A stretch of 64,000 nt of DNA from Tolypeutes matacus (GCA_026826555.1 JAKSZT010054458.1:2849358-2913357), one strand, 5' to 3'. Counted from the first letter of the stretch, positions 32,030 through 45,454 are shown. Numbers and translations: made by a program. Notes: generated by a model not told the origin, from the letters alone.

Positions 32030-35000
32030 TTTTTCAAAATTTTTAAATTTTTAAATTTTTATTTTTAAATAAACTTTAGATTACATAAATGTTACATAAA
32101 AAATGTAGTGGATTACCATATGTCCCAACCCTTCCCCCTCACACACTTTCCCACCTTAAGAACATCCTTCCTTAGTGTGGTACATTTGTTACAATTTATG
32201 AACTCATATTGGAGCATTGCTACTAACCATGGACTATAGTGTACATTATGTTTACATTCTATCCTGCACAATCTTGTAGGTTATGACAAAATATATGATG
32301 GCCTGCATCAGTCATTGCAGTACATGCAGGATAATTCCAATGTCCCCAAAATGCCCCCATATTATACCTATTCTTTCCTTTCCCTCCCCTGAGAACCTCT
32401 GGTGGTCACTGATAAAAGTCCTTCCATTGCTAGAATAATAAGTCTACAATAAAATAATAAAAAGTCTACTTTGTTCATTGTTCATTCCCCAATCTTAAGG
32501 ATTTTGAGATGGTGATGCCCACCCTGCTTCTAATTGAGAGGGGGCAGGCATAGATTCCATGGAGCAGATGGATGGAGCTATCTTGTTTGCAGTTGCAGAC
32601 ATACTCTGTTCCTTGGGTTGGGGATTGTCCATCCTTGTCAGTTGTACTGGGGTGAGTCCAGTGAACTGGAGAGTAGGTGTTGCATCTCTGCTGAGATTCA
32701 GGGCTCAACTGGCACATGAATGGACCAAAGATTTAAGTCTCTGTTCATATATTTAACAATTATAATGTTAATTATAGGTTCAAATAAAAGAGCAGAAGAG
32801 CCATGGTTAGGGAAACTATAAATGATTCTAACTCTGTTACACTGGGGAGCATAAATTCCAGAGTAAGGCCCACTGACAGAATGCTGAATTCCTGAGCTAG
32901 TCTGTCCTGCTTATAGTATCTGGATGTCTCTAGAGCCCTCAGGAGCCCTGCTGTTTGAGGAACTATTTAGTATGACAGTCAATGAGTTCCTGCTGAGATG
33001 TGCATGAGCCTAACCTCTGGAATGACCTCCCGGCTCACTTTGAAATCTCTTAGCCATAAAAACTTATTTGTATTTAATATTTCCTCCTTTTGGTCAAGGT
33101 CTTTTTCCAGATGCATCGCTATTTGGTGCTTGGTAATAATTCCTCAGTGCCAGAGAGGCTCAACCCTGGGAGTCATGTCTCACCCCGGGGGTGGGGGGTG
33201 AGGGAAATAGTGGTTTATATGCTGAGTTTGACTTAGAGAGAGACCATGTTAGAGCAACACGGATGCTTTCAGAGAGTAACTTTTAGGCAGTATATAATAC
33301 TAGGCTAAGCTTCAGTTTCACAAGAAAATGTTCATAAGTACAATCATCAATATCAAGGGCCTGGCATAATGGTCTGTCTTCCTTCACTTGGCACTGCCCT
33401 TGTACTCAGGGGATTCTTGCCATTCTATTAGAGAATGTAGCAGGGCTCCTCAGGATGAGGATTCAATGTTCTTTCAGTTATTTTGTGTATATCCACCCAC
33501 TGAGACAATGCCCCATGAACACTTGAACATATTCATATGCCTTAGAGTCATGCTTTAGGTACACCCTTCCTTACACATCCCCCCATCACTGACACCCCAC
33601 AACATTGATCCTCCCTGCCACAGTTGTAACCCTTCTGTGAATCAAAACCTCTCCAAAATGAAGCCAACAAAATAGCCAAATAAAATTAATAAGAAGATGA
33701 AATAATAATAGCTTTAAAAATAACAAATAAAATACCAAAAAAAATTTAAAAAATTAAAAATTGAAATAATATAAAATTTTTTCTGATATTGTGTCTTTCA
33801 TCACTGTAAGATCTGTTGTCTTGTATGTAGAGTGACAATTTCTTCCATATATTCCCCCAGTGTCTTATTTTTTCATTTTATCTTCAAAAAAGCTTTATTT
33901 AGGTTACAGAAAAGTCACATAGAAAATATGGGAGATTTCCATATACCCCACGCCCTCCCAATTTTCCACCCTCCCCTATTAATAACATTTTACATGCAGA
34001 TGGTACATTTGCTAAAATTGATGTACAAATATTGAAGCATGCTACTAACCAATGTCGATGGTTTACATTATGGTTTACATTTTGGATTGTACACTTTTAT
34101 GGGTTTTGATGAAATTTAAAATGGTCTGTATCCATTATTGCAAGATCATTCAGAACAATTCTAATGTCCTAAAAATGCCCTATGTTCCATCTATTCTATT
34201 CTTCCCATCCTCTCCCTTAAGAACATACAGTAACTGTAACCGTTTAGCATTATTTATGAATTCCAAAAATAGATATTGGATTATGTTTGTAAACTGGTTT
34301 GTTCCTCTGAACATATTAGATTGTATTGGATTCAGAGGTTTCACTTTTACTTGATTAAATAATGATTAAGGCTTTGATTGGGTCAAATCAGTGGCACTGA
34401 GTCCCGCAGGGGCAGGGACTCACAGAGAAAACCACAGGGCAGAGCAGACAGTGGAGTTTTGATGCTGGACTTTTGAGCTGTAGATCCAGGAAGTAAACAC
34501 AGAGAAGCAGATACATGAGAAAAGAGAGAAGGCTCCATTAGAGATGAGAGATCCTGGGAAGAGAGATGAGCCATTTGCCTGATAGTCTACAGCTGACCTT
34601 ATGGAGAGACCAGATCAGCTGAATCCAGAGAGGAATGAGCCCCAGGAAAGAGACGAGACTTATCCCAGCCTACAGCTGATATTGGAAGAAGCTGGAATCA
34701 TGGAGCCAAGAGAGGAAGAGGAAGCCTAAATCCTTGCAAACATTGGCAGCCATCTTACTCCAACATGTGGCAACAGAATTTGATGAGGGAAGTAACTTAT
34801 GCTTTATGGCCTGGCAACTCTAAGCTTCTACCCTAAGTAAATACATTTTTTATAAAAGTAAACAGATTCTGGCATTTTCCATCAGCACCCCTTTGGCTAA
34901 TATAATAACAACTAAGTTTCAATTTTTGAAGAATAAGATTCATAATTACTTGGAATAATATTGAAGGTTTGACATATTGATCTGTTTTCTTTTATTGGGC

Positions 35001-35285
35001 ACTGCCTATGTTCTCAAGGGATTCTTGTCCCTCTAATTTAGGACATAAAAGGACTCCCTGGGATGGGAATTTAATATTTTCTTGTTTATTGTGTGGGTCT
35101 CTGTGTTTACTTCTACAACAAGATGAACACTTACATATTCCACAGATGCATGCCCCAGGTATGCCCTATCCCATATATCACTCCACACCTGATGCCCTAC
35201 ACCAGTAACTCTCAGATTATCACACCTAGAATAAAGGAACAATAATCCCTTAAATCTTCATATATACAGTCACTATTCAAATTTC
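32030..35285 (-). mobile_element. Bipartite retroposon, copy 5 (near-complete, interrupted)
   Basis: Module B lies at about 32030-33790, the spacer at about 33790-33880 and module A at about 33880-35285, all antisense. The T-rich left end is the tail of the insertion. The spacer matches that of copy 1 (reverse complement AAGACACTGGGG, then ACAGTGATGAAAGACAC-like). Module A is split by another repeat at about 34230-34885. Without that insertion the element is about 2.6 kb. Module A looks like an internally deleted relative of module B, since both hold a GGGATTCTTG...CTCTAAT-type block and a GTGTGGGTCTC- or GTGTATATCC-type block. Confidence 0.75.
34230..34885 (+). mobile_element. LTR- or DNA-transposon-like repeat nested in copy 5
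   Basis: Interrupts module A: retroposon sequence stops near 34216-34234 and resumes near 34886 at the expected next block (AAGATTCATAATTACTTGG at about 34935). The insert has TATTTATGAATTCCAAAAAT near the left and CAAACATTGGCAGCCATCTT, TAAGTAAATACATTTTTTAT and CATCAGCACCCCTTTGGCTA near the right. I recall such sequence as dispersed in Xenarthra and Afrotheria, but the class is unresolved and the terminal repeats are unclear. Confidence 0.55.
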
Positions 35286-35814
35286 AAATTGTGTCTCAAA
35301 AGTTTTTATATATTATTAACAAACACCTAGCAACTTATTCTAATTTTTGAGTTAGGAGCATATATGGAATGCAAATGGCAATAGGTGGTGAGTCTTTTAA
35401 ATCTATTTTAAACTCTGTCTTCTATTTTTTTTCCTTAAAAAATGTGTTCTAAGCGTCTGACTAATTCTTCTGAAGAATTTCAAACAGTCTGGATTTTGCT
35501 GACTATATATACTTGTCTCATAGTATGCATATTTCTATATCCTTGGATAATTTAATGGGATGATCATATTTAGGTTTGATTATCTTTTATTTGGAATGAC
35601 TGCATCATAAGTTGTATTGTCTTGTTTCTTCAAGAAAAACCATAATATCTGTTTGTGAATCTTTTTGTAATCAATTCCTAGATCCATTATTGCTAGAAGA
35701 ATTAAGAAATAAGCTTCTAAAAACCCATGAGTCAAAGTAGAAATAATAATGAATATAGAGAATATTTTGAACTGATGATAATGAAAAGTAATCTACTAAA
35801 ACTGGTGGAATAAC
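35286..35814. other. No gene or clear repeat recognised
   Basis: AT-rich sequence between two repeats. Confidence 0.6.
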
Positions 35815-36262
35815 TTATGATGGTTAGGATAATGTGTCTTCGTGGCCAGATAATGGTGCCCCGTTGTTTGGTCAAGCCAGCACTGGGCTAATTGTAATAC
35901 AAGGGCATTTCATGGATTTAATCATCAGTGAGTTGATTGTATAAATGGCTGATTACATCTACAATTAACTGAGGAGATTGCCATCAGCAATGAGTGACAA
36001 CTCATTCAATCAGTGAAGGCCTTAAAAGGAGAAGTGATTTCAGCATTCACAGAGAGAATTTCCTACTCTACTTCAGACAGCCAGTGTCTTCTGGGGAACT
36101 TAACAAGCACCTTCATCCGAGTCCGTGCATTACAGCTTACCCTATGGAATTTGGACTTGTGCATCCCCATGGTTGCGTGAGACAATTTTATAAAATCTCA
36201 TTCTATTTATTTACAGCTATCTCTGGTCGGTTCTGTTTCCCTAGAGAACCCTGACTAATACA
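35815..36262 (+). mobile_element. Dispersed LTR-like repeat ending GAACCCTGACTAATAC
   Basis: Bounded by ATGATGGTTAGGATAATGTG on the left and TTCCCTAGAGAACCCTGACT on the right. Inside are CTGATTACATCTACAATTAA, AAGGCCTTAAAAGGAGAAGT and GTGCATCCCCATGGTTGCGT. This order is familiar as an abundant mammalian dispersed repeat, but I will not name the subfamily. It is non-coding. A short scrap of a similar end in reverse occurs at about 36723-36750. Confidence 0.6.
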
Positions 36263-37852
36263 CAACTATAATACCATACATAAATAAAAATGTATAGCAT
36301 TAACTAAATATTTTTAAAAAATAATAAAAGGAACATAGCAACCCTATAAGCATCCTTCTCAATATATTTGAAAAATAAATGAAATTAAGGCAAAAGAAAA
36401 GTGAAATGTAGAATTTAATAAAACTAAAGGAACAATAATGAAATAGCGAACAGAGAAAAGTCATAGATAATGAAATATGGGTGGTAAGTTCTACTAGAGA
36501 AATTGTTTCCTAGAATGGAAATGGGAAGGGAAGGTATTCAGATTTCACAAATATAGGTAATAAATTCAGTTACTGAGAATGAATAAAAAGGTCAGGATTT
36601 AAGGGCTATTGACTGAGGAGAAGGATTTGAATTGCTCTTGAACAGTTTTTTTTAAAAGATTTTATGGTACTACTAGATTGAAATAGAAAAAAATTATCTA
36701 TGCATGATATTATAGCTTTGTTTTAGTCAGGGTTCTTAGGGAAATTGAAACATTCTTAATAAAATGCATAGTAATTTTATAATTAAAAGCTTTACACATT
36801 ATTTTACTAAACTAACATCTAACTGATGCTATGTTTCTTTCCTTTATTTCTAAAGCTATTGAATTTTTGGTCTTAACAATATTGCAAAGATTTTTAATAT
36901 GATTTTGTATCATAATTTCAATCTTTTTACCTTCTACTCATTCACCTCACAGATACTGTAATTCGTAATATAGCATAACCTAATAAAAACATTCTTTAAG
37001 GAAATGACTGGAAAAGTTTTTGTTGGGCCTTGTTAGTTTAGCTTAATTACCTTGTGAATATTTCATAAAAATATTCACTTTAATATTAATATTAGCTTAG
37101 ATAAATATATAGATTTCTTTTTAAACACAATATATTGTTCTTAATGTTTCCTAACATTTTAACTTTGAATAGACACTTGTACTCTCTACCAGAAGGTCAT
37201 CAGTGCTATGGAAATACTTTTTCACAATTTTCAGTATGCATATACATTAAATGGAATCTATAGGCTACTTAAAATCATCTCTTCAGGTCTGCAGAGCAAC
37301 TGGATCAGAATTTAGAACAGAATGATTCAGTTGCCTAGTATGTTCCTAAAGAATGGTTTCAGGGTTAGCTTAGATTTTTTAGAGTGCTAACTTCATTCTC
37401 ATTGTAGGCCTACAGACATTCACCTTGGAAATTTGCTTTTATCATCAAGGCACTTTCTCCTTGAGGAAGTTGTAGCTTCTAAAGGATGCTATAATGCCTC
37501 CTTTTGTACTATGGCTCAGGGAGAAGGTAAACATTCCTATCACCAGAGAATTAGAGGAGTAGGATTGTTTCAGGGCATCACATAGGTGCGATGCACTTGT
37601 GTCAAGTACTGTGGCTATCAGTATGACTAGGGCTCAGTCTTTAGTGCATGACAAAGAGAGCAGGGACAGCTTTCACTGGTTCCATCTCTGAATCCTTTCT
37701 TTCCTCTAATTTATTATTTACTCATAAACCCAGTCAGTATGCTTTTTTTTTTTTTTTTTAGTTTAAGTATCTTATTTTTTTAATGTGGGGACAAAGTCAA
37801 TAAATCAAATCCTATCTCACTGTCTCTCACTTTCTGTTTCTCTTTCGGTATG

Positions 37853-37856
<4 letters not shown>
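36263..37856. other. No gene seen; T17 homopolymer
   Basis: Mostly AT-rich unique-looking sequence. There is a T17 run at 37743-37759 shortly before the compound microsatellite. Confidence 0.55.

Positions 37857-37922
<66 letters not shown>
37857..37922. repeat. (TC)18(AC)15 compound microsatellite
   Basis: Pure TC units at 37857-37892, directly followed by pure AC units at 37893-37922 and a short TCAC tail. The 89-codon ORF across it is an artefact of the repeat. Confidence 0.95.
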
Positions 37923-37926
<4 letters not shown>

Positions 37927-40319
37927 TCACTCTTCAGGCTTCTCACAGAGTGCAGGAGGTTACATGGGTACCATACTCTAATCTCCATGGTACTTGTATT
38001 TCTGTGCATGCTGGTCCCATTTCCAGATGCCATCACCTGTGGCTCTTTGCTTAAGGGATCTCTCTGGCCTCCAGAGTTCTATGTGCCTATGTGTGTACAG
38101 AAAGACTAAAGTGCTGGGTATGTGATATCTTCTATGAGCAACTTTCAATTTACAGTGATTGGAATTAGTGGATAAACACTCAAGGAATAAGGAATATAGT
38201 ATTTCCTGTAGTCATGAGGTAATCTTTTTTCTCTGCTTTGCTCTATATCTTCATTCTACTTCTCTCTGCTGAACAGTATCTCAGATTTACAAGATTTCTC
38301 TTTTTCTTACATCTATATGTATATGTAAATATACACAGAATGCTATAGAGTCTTAGCATTGATTTTAACCCTGATTTTCCATGACTTTTAGGCTCCATTG
38401 ACTTCTATATTCCAACTGGCTAACTAGCTCAGTAAGGGTGTCCTAATTACAAATTTCCAAGAGAATTCAATGAAATCAACTTAACCCATGAATTAAATCA
38501 TTGTGGATGGAGTGCCCATCCAGATCCAATGATCCAAGACCTGGCATTTGTGATCCCCTGTTATGATCATAGCATATAGACCCTCTTTCTTTCAGTGAGA
38601 TTGGTGAAGATGACTGGTCCAAGAAATAATCATTAGAAAATCTAATATACCCATGTAAAAATAATCTTCCATAAGATAAACTTATTAGTGAGTGCTGTGA
38701 ACTTAGGTTTTACACTATTTTATACCAGCATCTTTAATGCTACCGAAAAGGCAGAGTCATTAGGTCTAAGTATCTATATATAGCCAACATGAATTTTAAT
38801 TAATAAATTCATATATACAAGAAAAAAACTTTACTATCCTCTAAACACTCTCTTCATTCCATACATGCACATACAATATCTGCTGAAATCTTAAAAAGTT
38901 TAATTTTGTTTATTTCTGATAATCCTTGAACAATCCTAGAGTCATGTTGACATTCTATCAGAGAGACATTTATTGTTCTCCCTTCATGATCTTTCCCTAG
39001 CTCAAGATTTTCTGCTGTTTCCATGCTATTCTTGGGGCACAACAATCTTCTCCAAGCTTGACAATTCCAGTGGTTAAAACCACCCATTAAAAGCACCAAA
39101 ACTCCATTTCCTCTTAGGATTTGCCTCCTATATAGAATATCGCTGAGGTTAAAATCTGCATCCCAGCTGCTCTAGAACACACAGAACTGTTTTCTTTCCC
39201 TGGCTTAATATATATTTCCAAGTTTCTTCCATACCTTCTCTGCATCTTCCTGTAAAATATACCTTATACCATAGATTTAGATTTTTCCAAAACCAAAACT
39301 TGGAAGGAAGCCTTTAAGTTTTTCCATCTGATCATTAGAGATAAGAGATATGGCTTGAGCACAGAATTTAAGGCAACACAAAAATCTCAATAATGATAAA
39401 TAATATTTTAATATACAATTTACAAATCAAAATTAATGCAAAAATCCATGATGAAAAAAATATAAAAATTTTAAATAAAGACACGATCAGTATTATTGAT
39501 TTTTCCATTTGCTATAGGCTCCAGTATAGCTCAAAACAGTATTTCTGGTCACATAATGTCCCTAAATCAGTGAAGCACCAAACATGCTACATGTATTAAC
39601 TTCTCAAAATATTATCCAGCTAAATATGGAGGAGAAATTCTTTGGAAAGGGATCTGTTTATAACAGCAGTCTAAACTTATATATTTGGAACATAATTCTC
39701 TTGAAATTCTTTATTAGGAGAAATCACATGCTAAAATATAAGACCAACTGTTGAAGCCAGGTAAGAAGCTTGAGATCTCACATTCTCTGGAAGAGGTTCC
39801 TCTGGGATGTCTTTGTTTCTAATGCCACAGGTAGGCTGAGAACACAGTGGCTTTGAGATAGACCTGCTCTACCATCACAGCTTAGAAAGAATTCCCAATT
39901 CTGTTTGTGGTAGAAGGTGGGATAGCAAGGTGACTCATGCATTTTTCTCTGAGTAGCACAAGGAGAGTCAACTCATGCATCTTTTGGAGGTCCCTTATTA
40001 TCCCCTTCACCCTGGAGGCCTTTGAGACAAATTATGAGTTAAGGATGGCCTACTCCAAAAGTTTTGAGAGAATAAAATCTCAATAAAGTTACCCAGCTTT
40101 CCAAACAAATTGGCATGTCTTCCTAGATGAGCCAAAAAACAAATTAATAAATAAAAAAGAACTTCCCTATTTTATACTGCATGAGAATGACCGAGTTTTC
40201 ACTTCCTAAAATGAATTCAGGGCTATTTACTAAGAGATTTTTTTCTGGATTAAATTTCCATTTTCTTATCATTGAAGCACTGAAGGCAATCTAGTAATTT
40301 GTTATTCAAAAGCTGGTTG
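37923..40319. other. No gene or clear repeat recognised
   Basis: Unique-looking sequence of moderate AT content. ORFs of up to 81 codons lack recognisable content. Confidence 0.6.
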
Positions 40320-40452
40320 ACAGAATAGCAGCATCTGTATAAACTATTAGAAATGCAGGATCTCAGACCCCATCCTGCACCTAGTGAATCAGAATTTGCA
40401 TGTTAACAAGAGACCCAGGTGATTTGTATGCATGGTCAAGTATGAGAAACAA
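40320..40452 (+). mobile_element. MER5A-like DNA transposon remnant
   Basis: TTAGAAATGCAGGATCTCAG, CCCATCCTGCACCTAGTGAA, TCAGAATTTGCATGTTAAC, AGACCCAGGTGATTTGTATG and AGTATGAGAAACAA follow the order of the MER5A non-autonomous hAT/Charlie element. It is non-coding. Confidence 0.75.
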
Positions 40453-40989
40453 TGATACAATGCAGACAATTCTTTATTCTCCAGTTTATATTTAACTTGT
40501 TCTACACTCTAGTCTGTTTTCTAATGTTCAGATCATGCTTTTAGTTTCTTAATATTTACTCTTCATCCTTTCCTTCCTTTTGTCAAAGTAAAATAGTTAA
40601 AGATATACAACAGAATAGTTAAGGAAATTATCATTAATTTACCTTCTTCACGATATTCTCTGGAATACACTACAAAGGCAAGGGCAGTTTATAAAATTAT
40701 AATATGAAACAACAGTACACAGTAGATTATTTCAGGTAAACAAACTGAGTCTTAGTTATGTGAAGTAGATAGAATAAAATCCTATAATTAATAAATAGTG
40801 GAAACAGTAATAGCAGCTATTTTTTTCTCCAAATCCCTTGCTGTTTTTGAAATAAGTTAAGATATGACTGGAGATAGACCTGTAAGGAATGCAATGTTTA
40901 TGAGTATATTGCCCACCTGTTACTCCACGCAGAAAAATGTGTCAAAACTAGGCCCTTAGTAACAAAAATAAAATAAGAGCTAACATATA
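40453..40989. other. No gene or clear repeat recognised
   Basis: AT-rich sequence between MER5A and MIR remnants. Confidence 0.55.
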
Positions 40990-41160
40990 AAGAGTAATTG
41001 CTAAGAGTAAAGTATTTTATGCATGCTATAGTCATTAACTCAATTTCTCCTCATGAAAATGCAAAGAGGTGATTACCTGCATTTTACAAAGTTAAGAAAA
41101 TCTGGGCAAGGACCTACAACCATTAAGTGGCTGATTTGGGATTTAAACAAAGCTCGTATC
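40990..41160 (-). mobile_element. MIR SINE, antisense
   Basis: Antisense MIR order: GTCATTAACTCAATTTCTCC, then a run into TGATTACCTGCATTTTACAA, AGTTAAGAAAATCTGGGCAA and ATTAAGTGGCTGATTTGGGA. Confidence 0.6.
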
Positions 41161-42044
41161 ACATTACTGTCCTCAGAAACAGATCCTGGTTGTAGAGATA
41201 TCTGAGCCCAAACTTACTTAGTTATAATCAGGACAGCAATGCATTTTAGGTGAAAAATGTTGCTAAAGATGTCTTCTCATAATGAAGCTTCTGTAGGTGT
41301 GGCTTCTGAAAGATAAATTTCAATATAGATATGTTCATAACATCTATTAGATCTTTTCATCTTTAAAAACCCACAGCCTCCCAAGTATGCAGACTCAAAT
41401 AATCCCTTTTCCAGTTTCATGTCCTAAAAGGATGTGTTTTCTTAATTTTTCATTTTGACATTAGAAAAAGTCCATTATTAACATGATTATTAATAATAAT
41501 TTTAAAATCTAAACTTTATTTTTGTAGAATAAATCCACACCAATTTTTTTCATTCAAGCCTTATGTAGACAGAAATGCATTCTAATGAAAGAAAGGTACT
41601 ATACATCAATTATCCTGCAAGTAAATATTCCATTAACTATAGACAGCTGACCTTCATTGCATTCAAAGTGATTTATAATGTAGGGTGATTTTACAAAAGA
41701 AACTCTGAGAGAAGCAACAGTTGTCTAGATCTTGGCAGTGGTTTGGAGTCATTTCATAATTGAGTATTAGATTTATGAAGTCAATAACATCAACAATGTA
41801 TTCTGATTTTATCTTAATTGTATGCAATTAGACCTAGGTGTGTTTTTCATAAAATTACAGCTCTGAAGCAGCACAGTATCAAAGATTCCCATGCTCTTTG
41901 CTTTGCTAGATGAAACAACTTGAGCTTTTATATACTTGATTTCTACATATTTATAACGACAAATGGAGGAAATGTTTCATGTTCTCCTTGACTTTCCCTT
42001 CTGAGAAACTGCAAGAGAAAAGATACATATTACCTGAGAATTCA
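41161..42044. other. No gene or clear repeat recognised
   Basis: AT-rich sequence before the antisense L2. Confidence 0.55.
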
Positions 42045-42640
42045 GTCTTCAGTCATTAATTCATTTAACAAATATGTATTTGAGGACCTCTAAATGCCAA
42101 CACCAGTTTAGGTTCTGAGGTTACTCTGTTGAACACAACAGGCAAAGATCTATTTTCATGGATGTACTTGAAAACTGGGGAAGAATGAAAATAAAAATAT
42201 AGAGTAATTTGTAATATGGTAAAAATGATGTTATATGGCATAATAATATGATATATGATATTATATAGTATAATACAATATGGTCATAATCTGACCTAAC
42301 ATAATATAGAATAGTGGTAAATGCTATGATATAGAAAGTGACTATCAGGAACTTTTAAAGATGGGGTGGTCAGAGAAGCTCTCTGAAAACTTACCAGTTA
42401 ATGATGGAAAAGTAGTTGTCTGGAAGGAATATTTACTTGCTTTGGGAATCCATGGTAAAGGGGTTAAAAAAGAGTGAGAAATCCCACTGGAAATGCTAGA
42501 AGAGGATAATGAAATATCAGTTAAACTTAGGAAATAGAAGAAATGTTTGTGAAGAGGTAAATGGAATTGGAATTTTTGTTTATCAAGGAAGAAGTGTCCC
42601 GGAAAGAGTGATGAACACATTTTGGATAAGAAAGGGCTAT
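42045..42640 (-). mobile_element. L2 3' end, antisense
   Basis: Begins with the reverse complement of the L2 terminus (ATTCATTTAACAAATATGTA) and passes AATGCCAACACCAGTTTAGG, GATGGGGTGGTCAGAGAAGC and AGAAGTGTCCCGGAAAGAGT. An AT-rich slipped stretch at about 42185-42300 interrupts it. The minus-strand ORF at 42345-42620 is a chance frame in this repeat. Confidence 0.65.
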
Positions 42641-42699
42641 TGGGTCAGAGGCAAACAAGCAAAAATCATTTGAAGGTTAAGAATACTACAAAGAAAAAT

Positions 42700-42840
42700 G
42701 TAACTAGAAAGATAGGACATATAGATAACTTATTTAAGTCCCACAATAACCCTATCAGGAAGATGATAGAATTTCCACTTGCAACTAACCTGCCAAGGAT
42801 CACAAAGGTAATAAAATTAAGATCCAGGAGGTAAGCTAAG
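42700..42840 (-). mobile_element. MIR SINE, antisense
   Basis: CCCACAATAACCCTATCAGG, CTAACCTGCCAAGGATCACA and AAAATTAAGATCCAGGAGG fit antisense MIR. Confidence 0.5.
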
Positions 42841-42864
42841 TCTATCTGATTATGGGATACAGTA

Positions 42865-43060
42865 CAATATAATTTTTAAAGATGTGGCTCTAGATTCAGA
42901 CTAAATCCTGACTCCAGAACTGACCTGGTATATGAAATTGATCATTTCTTAATTTTTCTATACCACAGTTTCATTATCTGTAAAATGAGTCAATAGTAGC
43001 ACTTGCTACAAGAAGCTGTTGTGAGGCTTGAATTATGTATTTCATTTTATTTGCTGAGAA
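42865..43060 (+). mobile_element. MIR SINE
   Basis: AAATCCTGACTCCAGAACTG, GAAATTGATCATTTCTTAAT, CACAGTTTCATTATCTGTAA and AATGAGTC, then GCTGTTGTGAGGCTTGAATT, in MIR order. It faces the antisense MIR just upstream. Confidence 0.7.
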
Positions 43061-44049
43061 GAGTATCTGAAAGATCATAAAGGTTAAATTGAATTTAGCT
43101 GGATATCTTTCCAATAATTGTGATGTTGACCATAGCTATGTCTTTCAGTGACATGAGGAAAAGAATTCATACCATAGATAAAAGTCACACGCTCAACTAC
43201 CAAGGAGGGGCTACTACAGTTGATTCTACTTATATTTTTCTCAGTTACAGATCCAAGGAGGATTGCTGGTATGGTTTGTCAGAGTTTAATTGTGTCACAG
43301 TTACTACTAGGTAGTTCTACTTGTAAGCAGGTTTACTGTAGCTTGAAAAATGAAGACGTATGGGCCACTCCATTGTATTTCCTCCTTCCACATGATAGGA
43401 AGATCAAGGCTATGCTTGAATCTTTAGGGTCAACTGTCCATTTTAGTCTCTTCTCTCTTCCCTTGTACATACAACTTAATGCAAGGCTCTATATGTCAGG
43501 TTATTTGGTTCACTAGTCCTTCCCTATTTCCAACTTGTTTTCTTAAGTTTTGTTTTGTTTACTTTCTTTCCTATGTACTAAAACTGAAGTGATAACATCT
43601 TATTATCTAGATTTGCATTCAAGAGGCGGTGGATGCTATGTTTGGCAACTCACCCGGGACCACATACTTTGCCCAGTCTTACTGTAGCAGATGGTTTTGA
43701 AAATTTGACTCCCTCCTAATATTTCCTCTGTTTGTTAAGTACACTCAGAAACTATGTGGAGTAAGTGAGATGCCAGCAGAAGCCTTACTATGAGTTCTCA
43801 CTCGTCTTCTAAATGTTACATATGATTCCCCATTGCTGGCCAAACCTGTCTACATTTAGGAATAACCACATATTGCATTTTTAAGAATCCCAATTTTTGT
43901 CTTTCAGAGTGCCTTAACTAAAGGAGCAGGTTACATTTAAAAGAAGAAACATAAATTTCAAGCATATTTGTAAATGTTATTGAAGTTTCAATTGGTCAGA
44001 CTTCCATAAAAATAATATATTTTGAAATAATCATGGTTTAATATTTACT
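43061..44049. other. No gene recognised
   Basis: Contains two overlapping ORFs of 64 and 98 codons (43120-43314 and 43220-43516) with no recognisable product. A small patch at 43625-43680 is less AT-rich (CGGTGGATGC, CACCCGGGACC) and is unassigned. Confidence 0.5.
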
Positions 44050-44505
44050 TTAGTTTCCTAGGCTGCTCAAAACAAACACCATGAAATGGGTCAGGTTAAA
44101 CAATGGGAATTTATTGCTTCATGGTTTTGAGGACAGGAAAATGTCCAAATCAAGGCATCATCAAGGCTATGCTTTCTTCTTGAAGACTGGCTGCCAGCCA
44201 TCCTTGGCTCCTTTGTCACATGGCAAGGTACATGGCAGCATGTGCTGGTCTCTCCTTTCTCTTCTGGGTTTCATTGATTTCAGCTTCTTGCTTCCATACC
44301 TTTTTTATCTCTCTCTCTCTTCTGAATTTCATATCATTTACCAGGGACTCTAGTAATAGTATTAAGACCCATCCTGATTGCAGTGGGTCACAACTTAACT
44401 GAAGTACCAGCATCAAAAGATCCTTACAATGGGTTCACACCCACAGGAATGGATTAAATGTAAGAACATGTTTTCTGGAGTGCATACAGCTTCAAACCAT
44501 CACAT
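44050..44505 (-). mobile_element. MLT1/MST-like (MaLR) LTR, antisense
   Basis: AGTTTCCTAGGCTGCTCAAA, ATGAAATGGGTCAGGTTAAA, CAATGGGAATTTATTGCTTC, TTGAGGACAGGAAAATGTCC, then GGGTTCACACCCACAGGAAT and a CATCACATTA end. This is the reverse of a MaLR-type LTR. ORFs on both strands at 44081-44416 are not genes. Confidence 0.65.
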
Positions 44506-45454
44506 TATTATTAAAATGCATTAAATATATTATTATTATTGTTATATAATAACACAAAAGCAAGAAATGTATGAGTTTCTTATTTTAGTGAAAAAATAAA
44601 ATGTTAAATATAATGACTTATTCCATGGTTTCATTGTTTTATTAAATGAACCATGCAGTTATAATTCATTTATTTCTTATTTTAGTATTGTGACTTATCA
44701 TCCAATGTGTGTCATTTTTTTAAAGAAATATCCAGTTATAATATTTTTTTAAATCTGTTTAGAAAGTTAGATTTGTCTCTAAGTTTCTCTTGACTTTCTT
44801 TGTCTCTTCACAGTTTAAAACACAAAGACCTTTTTTATGCATCATCCTCAGAATCAGAACTATTATTATGATTAGCAATTATATTTAAGACAATCTTCAG
44901 ATCCCACTCTTTTCAATTTGTAACACAAATTCTACACATACCCTCCAAATCACCACCCTTGAGAGAATCTTCTGTAGCACTGTTTGCTGCTCCTTCCTCA
45001 GAAACACTTATGCTAACCAAACTATTAGCACCTGCTGAACCTCCTCTCCATCAGTCATCAATCATCAGCAATCAGACAGCTACTTGATAATTAGTTGAGA
45101 GGGGGAAAAACACTTCAAAGAACTAAAAATATTTTCTGCAGTGCAAAAATGCACTGTGCATAAAATAATGATTTCCCCTCTATTAATCCACTTACATGTT
45201 TCTATGCACTAGGAAAACTTAAAAATATCATACAAATGCATCAATATAATTCAGCATATGACATGCTTGTTTACTCACGGGTAGAAGGAAGCAAAGCATG
45301 GCAGATGCAGACAATTCCAAGATATTATATAAGTCATTTACTGTTTTCTATTTTTTATATATTGTCTTTATCACCTTTCTTGATGAACGAAGAGATTTTA
45401 AAAAATGAGATACACAGGCAGAAAGTAGGAAAGAGCTGCTTTGTGTACAATGCC
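44506..45454. other. No gene or clear repeat recognised
   Basis: AT-rich; unique-looking. Confidence 0.6.

Noticed and set aside
37785..38054. 89-codon ORF
   Set aside because: It is carried by the TC/AC microsatellite (SLSL and HTHT tracts).
42185..42300. AT-rich ATATGATATTATATAG stretch as a structured element
   Set aside because: It is imperfect slippage-type AT repetition inside an old L2. No consistent unit or palindrome stands out.
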